From positions 1 to 33,560 of the forward strand of contig NZ_MUIO01000008.1 of assembly GCF_002087235.1 (NCBI RefSeq): a DNA stretch of 33,560 nucleotides. Direction: 5' to 3'. This stretch comes from Pseudomonas floridensis. Lineage in GTDB: Bacteria > Pseudomonadota > Gammaproteobacteria > Pseudomonadales > Pseudomonadaceae. The notes below the pieces were generated by a model, which was not told where the DNA came from, did no database searches, and saw only the letters and a program-made list of their open reading frames with translations. The translations under genes were made by a program, and so were the position numbers. This document shows positions 14,999-23,233 of the stretch, piece by piece (the first letter of the stretch is position 1; each line of letters begins with the position of its first letter).

Positions 14999-15616
14999 AT
15001 GGCTTTACTGAACAGAGAAGAACAACGACAGGTCGCTGAAGCGATCGATCGCGTCGAGCAGCGTACCGATGCAGAACTGGTGACGGTACTGGCCGCGCGC
15101 GCTGATGATTACGCCTATATGCCGCTGATCTGGGGCGGTCTGCTCGGCCTGCTACTGCCCGGCACTATCAATTACTGCCTGCAATGGCTGAGTGCCGATG
15201 AGTTGATGCTCGCTCAGATGAGCACCTTCATCTTCGTGGCGCTGGTGTGCCGCATTCCGCGTGTCACCGCGCACCTGGTGCCGGCCTCGGTGCGTCGCTG
15301 GCGAGCGGGTAATCTGGCCCGGCGCCAGTTCCTCGAGCAGAACCTGCACAAGACCCACGACGGCACCGGCATTCTGGTGTTCGTCAGCGAGGCCGAGCGC
15401 TACGTTGAAATTCTGGTCGATCACGGTATTGCCAGTCGTCTGCATGACGACACCTGGAAAGCGATGGTCGATGTCTTCACCCAGCAAGTGCGAAACGGGC
15501 AGACCCTGCAGGGGTTTCTCGGCTGCATTCACGCCTGTGGCGAGTTGCTGGCCGATCATGTTCCGGTGACCCACGGAAAAAACGAACTGCCCAACCGGCT
15601 GGTCGTCCTGGGCTGA
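14999..15616 (+). CDS. Second TPM-domain membrane protein
   Basis: A 205-residue protein. An N-terminal soluble piece (LNREEQRQVAEAIDRVEQRTDAELV region, residues 4-28) is interrupted by two membrane helices (about 41-60 and 70-87). The rest of the TPM fold follows, with GTGILVFVSEAERYVEILVD around 122-141 and DHGIASRLHDDTW. This split architecture is the usual form of the second TPM gene in such pairs. It lies 26 nt after the first TPM gene on the same strand, so the two are probably co-transcribed. The ribosome binding site is weak (GAGAAAGAGAACG). Function is unknown beyond an envelope role. Confidence 0.75.
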   Translation: MALLNREEQRQVAEAIDRVEQRTDAELVTVLAARADDYAYMPLIWGGLLGLLLPGTINYCLQWLSADELMLAQMSTFIFVALVCRIPRVTAHLVPASVRRWRAGNLARRQFLEQNLHKTHDGTGILVFVSEAERYVEILVDHGIASRLHDDTWKAMVDVFTQQVRNGQTLQGFLGCIHACGELLADHVPVTHGKNELPNRLVVLG

Positions 15617-15649
15617 ACTCAGGTCGGCATTGAACGCCGAGACGCAAGA

Positions 15650-15682
15650 GCGACAGGCGTTGGCAAGGCCGGCACCTGTCGC
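15650..15682. terminator. Hairpin between convergent TPM and xaxB genes
   Basis: GCGACAGG (15650-15657) and CCTGTCGC (15675-15682) form a perfect 8-bp stem with further pairing possible in the loop. It lies between two genes that converge. A second inverted repeat, GATCAGG/CCTGATC (15692-15698, 15711-15717), overlaps the xaxB stop. Neither has a strong T-run. Confidence 0.4.
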
Positions 15683-15698
15683 GTTCGAAGGGATCAGG

Positions 15699-16709
15699 TC
15701 AGAGAGGACGCCTGATCTCATGAACCCGTTGTATGTAAGCGTTCAGTTCCGCCAGGTAGCCACCGAAGTCGCCGGGAGTCGCATCCGGTGCCCGGCAGGC
15801 ATCCAGAAAACCGTAGAGCGCTTCGTAGACCTTGGCTGCTTCATTGATCCAGGCGATCTTGTTCTGGTTGACGCTCTCCAGTCCTTGCAACTCAGCCAGA
15901 TCCCTGGCGATTCCTTTTGACTCCTTGTTGATGCCGCGGGATTGCGCGAGCAACGCATTGTAGCGATGGCGCAAGGCGTCTCGCTCATTGATCAAATCAA
16001 TGTAATTCAACGCATTACTGACCTGGCCCAGGATTTTTTCAAGCCTGGCGATTCCGGCCTGGACCAGCGCGAGTTCGGGCGACGGCATGTTGATCAATGC
16101 CAGTTCGTCTGCGGTGGGCAGCATGTCCTTGAACTGATCGGCCAGGTTGTATTTTTCAAGCGTCGCAATGGCGGCGTCCAGCAAACGCCGGTCTTCCGAG
16201 AGGGAGGCCATCGAGGTCTCCAGTGTGGCGTGTTGGCGATTCAGCGAATCGAGTTGTCGTTGCAGTGTGTCCTTGATGGTCGTTCCATCGAGCTTGATAT
16301 TGATCTGTTTCAGATCATCGCAGCGTTGGGCTATCTCGTTTGCACTGCTGCTGACGGCATGTGTCAGTGCCGACTGAAACTGCGCGCGTTGCGCATCCAG
16401 CATGGCTACTGCTTTCTGCCTGTTCTCAGGGCTCAATGCCGGATTCGCATCGATCTCTTTACGCATCGCCTCGACGGCTTTGAGCTGATCGTTGTTCAAC
16501 TGAGCCGTCAGGGTGGACAATTTTTCCCTCAATACTTTATCCGCGGCAACAAGCGCTGTCTGAACAGAAGGGAGCTTGATCTTCACGGCAGGAAAAAAGT
16601 CCAGTTTCAGCGAAGCGATATGCGCATGAATAAGTTGCTGGGCAGCCTTCATGATTGCTTTTTCAGGCACGGCAAGTGCTGTGAAATTACCCAATGTTTT
16701 AGTGGTCAT
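15699..16709 (-). CDS. xaxB: Binary pore-forming toxin component B, XaxB/YaxB-like
   Basis: A 336-residue, almost wholly helical protein without signal peptide, close to the roughly 350 residues of XaxB. Start at ATG 16709 was preferred over the ATG two codons earlier because AAGGA then sits 8 nt upstream. Long coiled-coil stretches (about 60-85, 95-190, 215-300) include LERQLDSLNRQHATLE-like heptads near 150-165. In the ClyA-type alpha-xenorhabdolysins, XaxB forms the inner transmembrane ring of a pore after XaxA attaches to the host membrane. It follows xaxA by 16 nt, the same order as in Xenorhabdus. No tight sequence signature is known to me; the call rests on size, helical make-up and pairing with a recognisable XaxA-like gene. 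Confidence 0.75.
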   Translation of the reverse strand: MTTKTLGNFTALAVPEKAIMKAAQQLIHAHIASLKLDFFPAVKIKLPSVQTALVAADKVLREKLSTLTAQLNNDQLKAVEAMRKEIDANPALSPENRQKAVAMLDAQRAQFQSALTHAVSSSANEIAQRCDDLKQINIKLDGTTIKDTLQRQLDSLNRQHATLETSMASLSEDRRLLDAAIATLEKYNLADQFKDMLPTADELALINMPSPELALVQAGIARLEKILGQVSNALNYIDLINERDALRHRYNALLAQSRGINKESKGIARDLAELQGLESVNQNKIAWINEAAKVYEALYGFLDACRAPDATPGDFGGYLAELNAYIQRVHEIRRPL

Positions 16710-16725
16710 GTTCATGTCCTTATGG

Positions 16726-17931
16726 TTATTTTGTCTGCTCGAGGCGATACTGATCCAGTGCATCGTTGAAGAGCTTCAGCAGGGGGGCCGTGATACCGTG
16801 GATGTGTTCCCAAGGGTTGACGACGCCACGGAAGTTCAGCGCAAAGATCAGCAGTTCCTGATCACTCTTGATCAGTGCCATCGCGGTTGCGGATTGCTCG
16901 ATGAATGACCTCATCAGTCCCCACAGGTCCTGGAGGTTCGTTGCACTTTGATGCGCATCCAGCATCCGGAATTGCATGTCTTCAAAGAGTGTTTCCAGGT
17001 TGCGTACGGCAGCCGCCAGAGGAGATTTCTCTTTGAGTAACTGAACCTTGGTATTTTTTTGATGGATCAGCCGGTTCTTTTCCTTGCGAATCTTCTCCGC
17101 CTTACTGCCAAAGATCCCGCCTGTAATGGCCAGGCCAAGAGGGCCGCCGAAAAGACCCCAGGCAGAACTGGCTGCAGTCTTTTTGTACTCTTTGATCTTT
17201 TGCTCAATCTCGACTGTCAGGCGTTCGATGTCTTCCTGAAGCTCCTTGATCAGTTCATCCAGGTCAGAGTTGCCGGCCAGTTTTACTTTGTGAGCGACAT
17301 CGGGGATCAGCGAAACCGTCAGCGTCTGGGTAAATGTCTGGAGGTCGTTTGCCAGCACCTCTGCGGCGTGCCGATGCTTGTCGATACTTTCCGCAATGTT
17401 GGACAGATACCCGGCCAGCGACGTACAGATTTGTTGTTCGTCGGCGCTGAGCTCAGCGGGTTTCATGGCCCAGACCTGCTCGATATCCAGGTCGGCGATC
17501 TTCATGTTGATTCGCTCGATGATGTTCATGCCGTTGATCACTTCAAGAACGGCTGAACCTTGCTGGAAAAAGCTTTTGGCAAAGGCATCAGTGTTGAACC
17601 CGGTTTCTTTGATGTTTCGCTCGATACCGGACCAGCTTCTGGCGTGCTGATGGATCTTTAAATACGTGGCCAATATGTCTTTGGGTTCCAGCCCGGGAAT
17701 TCCACTGGAGCGGAATCTCAGGTCTTGCTGGATGGTGATCAGCGTAATGGGCAGGTCAAGTCCGTGTCGTTCGTAACGTTTGATACTGTGGATGTCTTCT
17801 TTGGTCAGGACAACGCCTTGAGCCCTGCCATCATTTTTTTCATCCTCCAGCATGACGTTAAAGAAAGCGACGGGTTTTGTGGCGACCCGCTCAATGTCAA
17901 CGGTGTCAAAAGAAGTTAATGGGTTTTGCAT
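16726..17931 (-). CDS. xaxA: Binary pore-forming toxin component A, alpha-xenorhabdolysin-like
   Basis: A 401-residue protein matching XaxA in length (about 405). Start ATG 17931 has AAGGA 8 nt upstream; a nearer ATG at 17940 would abut that site. The plan is ClyA-like: long helices at about 120-210, a coiled coil at 222-252, a glycine-rich hydrophobic hairpin at 253-276 (AASSAWGLFGGPLGLAITGG), a second coiled coil at 278-322, then a helical tail. The hydrophobic hairpin between two charged coiled coils is the membrane-contacting foot expected of this family. No Sec signal is present, as in XaxAB and YaxAB. Known homologues kill insect haemocytes or lyse red cells, and I recall a homologue being noted in P. 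syringae pv. syringae. One 60-base line inside the gene (17041-17100) counts to 45 percent GC, below its neighbours, which hints at transfer. Confidence 0.8.
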   Translation of the reverse strand: MQNPLTSFDTVDIERVATKPVAFFNVMLEDEKNDGRAQGVVLTKEDIHSIKRYERHGLDLPITLITIQQDLRFRSSGIPGLEPKDILATYLKIHQHARSWSGIERNIKETGFNTDAFAKSFFQQGSAVLEVINGMNIIERINMKIADLDIEQVWAMKPAELSADEQQICTSLAGYLSNIAESIDKHRHAAEVLANDLQTFTQTLTVSLIPDVAHKVKLAGNSDLDELIKELQEDIERLTVEIEQKIKEYKKTAASSAWGLFGGPLGLAITGGIFGSKAEKIRKEKNRLIHQKNTKVQLLKEKSPLAAAVRNLETLFEDMQFRMLDAHQSATNLQDLWGLMRSFIEQSATAMALIKSDQELLIFALNFRGVVNPWEHIHGITAPLLKLFNDALDQYRLEQTK

Positions 17932-18015
17932 TATGCACATCCTTGTGCGGGTGATATTAAAGTGCTGACGATGAACAGGACGGCCTCTCATGACCGCTTG
18001 TCTTCAGCTGATTCG

Positions 18016-18043
18016 AATATAACGGGGATAAGATGAAGTGCAA
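18016..18043 (-). promoter_or_regulatory. Candidate sigma-70 promoter of xaxAB
   Basis: On the minus strand TTGCAC (18043-18038) and TATATT (18021-18016) are separated by 16 nt. The -10 element matches five of six consensus bases; the -35 is weaker. Transcription would begin near 18009. This comes from inspection only. Confidence 0.35.
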
Positions 18044-18150
18044 GTGTTCACAGCGGCTTATTCTGACGGTTATATTACTGTGTATGTAGATGACTTTATG
18101 TGTCTACGTCTCAGCTGCGTCGAGTCTTTATGCCGCCGTGAAAAATAGTG

Positions 18151-18179
18151 CTGTCATGGTCGGCGTTGACGCTTAAAAT
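18151..18179 (+). promoter_or_regulatory. Candidate sigma-70 promoter of methyltransferase gene
   Basis: CTGTCA (18151-18156) and TAAAAT (18174-18179) are spaced by 17 nt and lie about 50 nt before the start codon at 18229. Confidence 0.4.
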
Positions 18180-18228
18180 GCATGCCTGATTTTTCGAGTC
18201 CCGACAGGGGCGCTTGAGGCTCTTTCCG

Positions 18229-19449
18229 ATGTCCGTGACACCCTCCGCTTCACCTTCGGCAGCACCCGACCATCGCGCGCAATTCCTTGGCCTGCTGGAC
18301 ACCAGCCTGTCCCAGGACTCGCTGATCAAGCTGGTCCTGGCCAAATACGTAGGCAGCGAAGCCGAGTTGCAGCGGGTGATCATCAAGCCGCTGATCGTTC
18401 GTGAGCTGCCGAGCCTTTCCTTCGTGTACCGTTACAAGACACGCGATATCACCAAGAACTTCCCGCTGGCCGAGGCCATGGACGTCATCGCCAGTCTGGT
18501 TCCGGATTCTTTCAAGAACGCGCACCTGCTGTCGCTCACCGACGAAGTGCAACTGGAGTTCGGCAAGAAGGGCAAAAGCACGCTGTTCAAGAGCAAGGCT
18601 CAACAGCCGCGCGAAGCCACTGCCGCAGGGCATGATCGCGAGAAGAAGCGCTATCTGGAGCTGACGCGTCCATTCCTGACCGACCTGGGCGTGACCAACC
18701 GGCAGCATGAGCTGATTCCGGCAATGTCGCGCAAATGGAAGCAGATCAACAAGTTCATCGAGGTGTTTTCCCACGCGCTGACGTCGTCGCCGCTCAGCCT
18801 GGATAAGCCGATCCGGGTCGCGGACTTCGGCTCGGGCAAGGGCTACCTGACGTTCGCCATTCACGATTACCTGCGCAACACCTTGCAAGCGCAAGGCGAG
18901 GTGACCGGCGTCGAACTGCGCGAGGACATGGTGACCCTGTGCAACAACGCGGCTGCGCGCCTGGAGCATCCGGGGCTGGTCTTTCAGCATGGCGATGTGC
19001 GCACCGTGGCGCCGAGCGAACTGGACGTGATGATCGCGCTGCACGCCTGTGACATCGCCACCGACTACGCCATTCATATGGGCATTCGCTCCGGTGCATC
19101 GATCATCATGTGCTCGCCGTGCTGCCACAAACAGATCCGCCTGCAGATTCAGAGTCCGACCCTGCTCAAGCCCATGCTGCAATACGGTCTGCACATGGGC
19201 CAGCAGGCCGAGATGGTCACCGACAGCCTGCGTGCACTGTTCCTCGAGGCCTGCGGCTACGACACCAAGGTGTTCGAGTTCATTTCGCTGGAACACACCA
19301 ACAAGAATAAGATGATCCTCGCGGTCAAGCGTGCCGAGCCGCTCAACCCGGCCCACTTGTTGGCCCGTATTCAAGAACTCAAGACGTTCTACGGCATCAC
19401 CGAACATTGCCTGGAAACCCTGCTTCAGGCCGACGGGTTTCTCGGCTGA
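18229..19449 (+). CDS. SAM-dependent methyltransferase, Methyltransf_32-like
   Basis: A 406-residue cytoplasmic protein. The ATG at 18229 (MSVTPSASPS) is preferred over an in-frame TTG 15 nt earlier because GAGG lies 9 nt before it. A helical N-terminal half (to about 185) precedes a Rossmann methyltransferase core: motif I VADFGSGKGYLTF near 197-209, acidic motif II VTGVEL, motif IV-like ALHACDIATD near 270-279, and CSPCCHKQI near 295-303. The ALHAC and CCHK motifs resemble the Methyltransf_32 group that includes METTL25-type eukaryotic proteins. The substrate is unknown; the N-terminal basic helices (KKGKSTLFKSKAQ) could bind nucleic acid. A GNAT gene follows after 124 nt on the same strand. 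Confidence 0.8.
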   Translation: MSVTPSASPSAAPDHRAQFLGLLDTSLSQDSLIKLVLAKYVGSEAELQRVIIKPLIVRELPSLSFVYRYKTRDITKNFPLAEAMDVIASLVPDSFKNAHLLSLTDEVQLEFGKKGKSTLFKSKAQQPREATAAGHDREKKRYLELTRPFLTDLGVTNRQHELIPAMSRKWKQINKFIEVFSHALTSSPLSLDKPIRVADFGSGKGYLTFAIHDYLRNTLQAQGEVTGVELREDMVTLCNNAAARLEHPGLVFQHGDVRTVAPSELDVMIALHACDIATDYAIHMGIRSGASIIMCSPCCHKQIRLQIQSPTLLKPMLQYGLHMGQQAEMVTDSLRALFLEACGYDTKVFEFISLEHTNKNKMILAVKRAEPLNPAHLLARIQELKTFYGITEHCLETLLQADGFLG

Positions 19450-19573
19450 TCCGTGATTGGTGACAGGGCCTGACCGAGGACACACAGGCGTCAGAGGAGT
19501 CCGCGCAGGTTTGTTGTTCTGTGCGATTTCCGCCAGGCAGTCTGGCAGACAAATTGAACAGGATGGCTTGCAC

Positions 19574-20020
19574 ATGGACACGCTTCGGCCCTACGCCCTG
19601 AATGATCGGGACAGTTGTCTGGCTATTTTCGATTCCAACACCCCGCGTTTTTTCGATCCGTCGGAGCGTGACGCGTTTGCCCGCTTCCTGCTCGAACCTG
19701 TCGGTTCCTACTGTGTAGTGGAGCGAAGCGGGCAGATCTTGGCCTGCGGAGGCTACCTGGTGTTGGCTGATGCGTCGGTTGCCGAACTCACCTGGGGCAT
19801 GGTGAAAAGTGACCGGCATGGGCTCGGTATCGGCAGCTTCCTGACCCGGGCTCGCCTGAACGTCATGAAGGACATTCCGGGGGTAACGCGCGCCTACATC
19901 AACACCAGTCAACGGGTGCAAGGCTTCTATGAAAGCCTGGGGTTTACGCTGAGTCGCCTGAAGAAAGACGGCCACGGCGCAGGGCTGGACAGCGTCGAGA
20001 TGCTGTTGACATGGCGTTGA
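19574..20020 (+). CDS. GNAT-family N-acetyltransferase
   Basis: A 148-residue single-domain acetyltransferase. The ATG at 19574 (MDTLRPYALND) begins right at the GNAT fold; earlier in-frame starts add about 39 residues of unlikely composition. The acetyl-CoA pyrophosphate-binding motif R-x-x-G-x-G appears as RHGLGIG at 81-87, preceded by the beta-4 strand ASVAELTWGMV and followed by the beta-5 bulge region AYINTSQRVQGFYESLGF at 107-124. These enzymes move acetyl groups to amines of small molecules or proteins; the substrate cannot be told. It shares direction with the upstream methyltransferase gene but is separated by 124 nt. Confidence 0.82.
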   Translation: MDTLRPYALNDRDSCLAIFDSNTPRFFDPSERDAFARFLLEPVGSYCVVERSGQILACGGYLVLADASVAELTWGMVKSDRHGLGIGSFLTRARLNVMKDIPGVTRAYINTSQRVQGFYESLGFTLSRLKKDGHGAGLDSVEMLLTWR

Positions 20021-20136
20021 GAAAAAATGCTTTTGTTGAACGGATAAATAAAAAACAGTGTTCACGTTATACAACATCGGCACAATTTTTTAAGTCTGTA
20101 CAAGAATAGGCGCGCTGTAGCAGAAGTACCGTTCTG

Positions 20137-20148
20137 ATAAATATTTAT
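20137..20148. promoter_or_regulatory. Perfect 12-bp AT palindrome upstream of DUF1652 gene
   Basis: ATAAATATTTAT is a perfect palindrome 64 nt before the DUF1652 start, within an AT-rich leader. It could be an operator or simply an AT-rich promoter element. Confidence 0.25.
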
Positions 20149-20212
20149 GTGGAACGCCAGCGGACAGGCGTCGTCACAATGCTGTCATCACTTTATTTAC
20201 AGCAGGAACATC

Positions 20213-20500
20213 ATGAGCGCTTACAGGCTTTCCACGCTTGAAATCAAGCATATGATTGAACAGTCATTGCTTCCACACCGCTGTGAGTGGGACGCCGCCG
20301 AAGACGCGTCGCTAACACTGACGCTGACCAATACTTCCAACCCCGATCACGCGATCTGCATGACCGGCATCAAGCTGGACACTATGGTTTCCAGTCGAGC
20401 CATTTCCGAACTGGTGGCTGAGGCCCGTTTGCTGATGTCCATGAATGAAGTGCCGGTTTCTTCGTTGGGTTACCGACAGGCGTCTGTAAAACACTGGTAA
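20213..20500 (+). CDS. DUF1652 protein
   Basis: A 95-residue acidic cytoplasmic protein (MSAYRLSTLEIKHMIEQSLLP at the N terminus, then HRCEWDAAEDASLTL). The ATG at 20213 has AGCAGGAA about 5-9 nt upstream. The opening S-x-LE-I-x-x-IIE-x-x-LLP-x-x-C-x-C/W pattern is the one I associate with DUF1652, a short family common in Pseudomonas and of unknown function. It stands alone, behind an AT-rich leader of about 190 nt. Confidence 0.7.
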   Translation: MSAYRLSTLEIKHMIEQSLLPHRCEWDAAEDASLTLTLTNTSNPDHAICMTGIKLDTMVSSRAISELVAEARLLMSMNEVPVSSLGYRQASVKHW

Positions 20501-20963
20501 CAGATGCCGCTACCGATTAGCCAAGCGTTACGCAACACACTGAAACACTAATGTCCATGCGTCGATCCCCGGATGTAATAACGGTCCAGGGCTACGCGAT
20601 TGATTCAAGAGACCGCTGGAGAAGTTCTGCAAAGACTGCGCTGGTACGAACTCGTTACCGGCGCATGTATCCCTTCCGTTAACGACCACCCGCCGAACAT
20701 ACCTTTCTTTGATTTCCGGATGCCCAGGCTCGTCGAAGGTCATTTACTTCACGAATAACGGCATCGCCGTGTGCAGTTTTTAATGCCCCAAGGCTGGGCG
20801 CAGGTACGTATTTACCCTTGTTTCCCGCACCTTGACGGTGCTGTTACAAATTTAAAGTCCACAAAAACAACAAAATCAACATTTGCCACTTGACGGGTTT
20901 CAGTCCCGTGATAGTAATGCGCTGGCCTGGGCGTTATGCCCAAGACTTGCCGGAGCATCCACA
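20501..20963. other. Unassigned 463-nt intergenic stretch
   Basis: Between the DUF1652 gene and the amidase gene no recognised gene is present. A 71-codon minus-strand open frame (20528-20743) has no ribosome binding site I trust and no family resemblance; it may be chance or a remnant. The right part (20780-20960) is the amidase leader: TTGACG at 20832-20837 followed by an AT-rich run and AACA-rich sequence could be the operon promoter, though no -10 box with normal spacing is clear. Confidence 0.35.
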
Positions 20964-22391
20964 TTGACCGAGTCAACGCGCTTTTCAATGCCCACCGTGA
21001 TTCAGGCTCGCCAACAGCTGGATGCCGACGCGCTCACCTCTGTGGAATTGGTCAACGCAAGTCTTGAGGCCATAAAATCCCACAATCACACATTGAATGC
21101 GTTCGGCGATGTGTATGCGCAGGATGCTCTGGAGCAGGCTCGACAGCGGGACGAAGAAGCCGATTCAGACCGCATTCGCGGTCCGCTGCATGGCATTCCC
21201 TTCGGCATCAAGGATCTGTTTTCCACTGCCGGCCTGCGCACCACCAAAGGCTCGCTCACCAGTCTGGACACCGTGCCACTCAAAGACGCGCCGATCATCG
21301 AGCGTCTGAAAGCTGCCGGCGCGATCATCATCGGCAAGACCGCGACCACCGAGTTCGGCTGGACAGGGGCGAGCGTCTCGCGGATCTTTGGCAATGGCCG
21401 CACACCATGGAATCCGCGGCTGACCAGCGGCGGTTCCAGTTCAGGGTCTGCGATCGCGGTCGCGGCGCGCATGGTGCCGGCCGCTTTGGGATCGGACGGT
21501 GGCGGATCGGTGCGGATTCCGGGTTCGTTCTGTGGCTTGTTTGCCCTCAAAGGATCACTCGGACGCATCCCGACCTGGCCCTGGTCGGCAACTGAAATGC
21601 TCAGTCATGCCGGTCCAATGACACGCACTGTTCGCGATTCGGCGCTGTTGTTCGACATCCTCAGTGGACCTCATCCGCTGGACCACCAGGCGCTTCCCGC
21701 GCCCGGCGAATCTTTTTTGGCGCGCTGCGATCAGCCTCTCGGCAAGCTGCGCGTCGGCTACGTGCCGACCCTGTTCGAGACGCCGGTGGACGCTGACATA
21801 ACGGCTGCCATCGAGGCGGCTATCGAAAACATTTCCGCGAACCTGCCGGTGCAGGTAAGCGCTGTGTCGCTCGACTGGCCGGATCCGCTGGCCACGTTCG
21901 AAACGCTGTGGGTGGGCGGGCGCGGAACCGTTTACGGTCGTGCGCTGGCGGACCGAATGGATGATCTGGACCCCGGTTTCGCCAATCTGGTCAGGCAATC
22001 GGCCCGTTACGATCTTGCCCGCTACCTGCAGGCCGTCGAGCAGCGCGCGGCGTTTGCCAACCGGGTTCATGCGCTGTTCGAAGACTACGACCTGCTGCTG
22101 ATGCCGACACTTCCGATACTGCCGTTCAAGGCCGATGACGTCGCACCAACCGACAGTCACGATCAGGAGGGCGCCGTGCCGTGGGCGCGCTGGACGCCGT
22201 TTACCTACCCGTTCAACCTTTCGGGCAATCCAGCCGCAAACATTCCGTGTGGTTTCAGCCCATGCGGCCTGCCGGTCGGACTGCAAGTGGTCGGCCGTCG
22301 ATTTGCCGATGCAGACGTTCTGCAATTCTGCGCGGCCTTCGAAGCCATCTCACCGTGGGATCAGCACGTCCCGCCGATGCTGACGTTATGA
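20964..22391 (+). CDS. Amidase-signature family amidohydrolase
   Basis: A 475-residue enzyme from the TTG at 20964, chosen because GGAG sits 8 nt upstream; ATG 20988 (eight codons in) has no such site. The amidase-signature triad is intact: K83 in GIPFGIKDLF, cis-Ser S158 in GGSSSGS and nucleophile S182 in GSDGGGSVRIPG, with the 24-residue Ser-Ser spacing of the family. Such enzymes cleave amides or ureides (acetamides, allophanate, N-acyl amino compounds). No signal peptide is present, so it acts in the cytosol. It heads a seven-gene run with a DeoR regulator, an M20 amidohydrolase, two kinases and a symporter, which suggests cleavage of an imported nitrogen compound. The specific substrate is unknown. 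It is not GatA: no gatB or gatC is adjacent. Confidence 0.87.
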   Translation: MTESTRFSMPTVIQARQQLDADALTSVELVNASLEAIKSHNHTLNAFGDVYAQDALEQARQRDEEADSDRIRGPLHGIPFGIKDLFSTAGLRTTKGSLTSLDTVPLKDAPIIERLKAAGAIIIGKTATTEFGWTGASVSRIFGNGRTPWNPRLTSGGSSSGSAIAVAARMVPAALGSDGGGSVRIPGSFCGLFALKGSLGRIPTWPWSATEMLSHAGPMTRTVRDSALLFDILSGPHPLDHQALPAPGESFLARCDQPLGKLRVGYVPTLFETPVDADITAAIEAAIENISANLPVQVSAVSLDWPDPLATFETLWVGGRGTVYGRALADRMDDLDPGFANLVRQSARYDLARYLQAVEQRAAFANRVHALFEDYDLLLMPTLPILPFKADDVAPTDSHDQEGAVPWARWTPFTYPFNLSGNPAANIPCGFSPCGLPVGLQVVGRRFADADVLQFCAAFEAISPWDQHVPPMLTL

Positions 22392-22474
22392 GTGCTCACG
22401 GTATGAACGACGATCAGCGTCCGGCGGTGGATGGGTACACTGCGCGCCTCACTTCTCAACGGAATGTCAGCCCT

Positions 22475-23233
22475 ATGCTCAATCAGCCTCGTCTGGACGA
22501 AATCATGCGCCTGTTGGCTCAGCAGCAGCGCGTCAAGGCATCTGAGCTCGCGCAATCGCTCTACGTGTCGGAAGAGACCATTCGCCGCGACTTCAAGTAC
22601 CTCGAAGAAATGGGCAAGTTGCGGCGCATTCACGGTGGGGCGATCCTGCCCCAGTTGAACGACGAGCCGCCGTTGCAGGTGCGCAGCCGCATGAAGCCGC
22701 AAGCCAAAGCGAGCATCGCCAGCAAGGCGGCCGGTTTGATTACCGACGGCATGGTGCTGTTTCTCGACACCGGCACGTCGACCCTTGCACTGGCGCAGAC
22801 GCTGACGCAATTCAGCCAGTTGAGGATCATCACCAACTCGCTCGACATCGCGCAGGTGGTGACCCATCACACTGACAATCAGGTGCTGGTCGCGCCCGGC
22901 GACGTGCGTCGCAATGACAACGCACTGATTGGCCCCCATACCCTGGCGTTTGCCAGCCAGTTCAATTACGACATCGCGTTCATGGGCATCGGGGCAATCG
23001 ATCTCGAGCAGCAACTGATGGACTACCACGAGCCGGAAGCCATGCTGCGGCGCACGCTGGTCAAGCATTCCCGGCAGCGCGTGATCCTCGCGGATGACGG
23101 CAAGTTCGGTCATCGCATCTTCGTCAACACCCTGCCGTTCAGCGCAATCACGACCCTGGTCACGAACCGTCCGTTGTCGGCCGAGTTCACGACTCGCCTG
23201 GAGAAAGATGATGTCGACATCCTTTATTCATGA
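22475..23233 (+). CDS. DeoR-family transcriptional regulator
   Basis: A 252-residue repressor-type protein, the typical DeoR length. The N-terminal helix-turn-helix at about 5-55 (LLAQQQRVKASELAQSLYVS, then EETIRRDFKYLEEMGKLRRIHGGA) is followed by the DeoR C-terminal sugar-phosphate sensor domain with FLDTGTST, ITNSLDIA, GDVRRNDNALIGP and LADDGKFG. The ATG at 22475 matches usual family starts (MLNQPRLDEIMRLL). An alternative ATG at 22388 overlaps the amidase stop as ATGA and would add 29 residues. DeoR members are commonly released from DNA by phosphorylated metabolites; two kinases in the same operon could make the inducer. It probably controls this operon. Confidence 0.88.
   Translation: MLNQPRLDEIMRLLAQQQRVKASELAQSLYVSEETIRRDFKYLEEMGKLRRIHGGAILPQLNDEPPLQVRSRMKPQAKASIASKAAGLITDGMVLFLDTGTSTLALAQTLTQFSQLRIITNSLDIAQVVTHHTDNQVLVAPGDVRRNDNALIGPHTLAFASQFNYDIAFMGIGAIDLEQQLMDYHEPEAMLRRTLVKHSRQRVILADDGKFGHRIFVNTLPFSAITTLVTNRPLSAEFTTRLEKDDVDILYS

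Larger units (their letters stand above)
17932..18228. other. AT-rich divergent region between xaxA and methyltransferase gene
   Basis: No gene is seen. The stretch is AT-richer than its surroundings, especially 18040-18110, and holds candidate promoters in both directions (listed separately). The xaxA leader would be about 78 nt. Confidence 0.5.

Noticed and set aside
18060..18110. Possible phage or integrase attachment site near xaxAB
   Set aside because: AT-rich, but no integrase, tRNA gene or direct repeats flank the toxin operon.
18250..19581. 443-codon minus-strand frame opposite the methyltransferase
   Set aside because: The plus-strand gene has clear methyltransferase motifs; this is its shadow.
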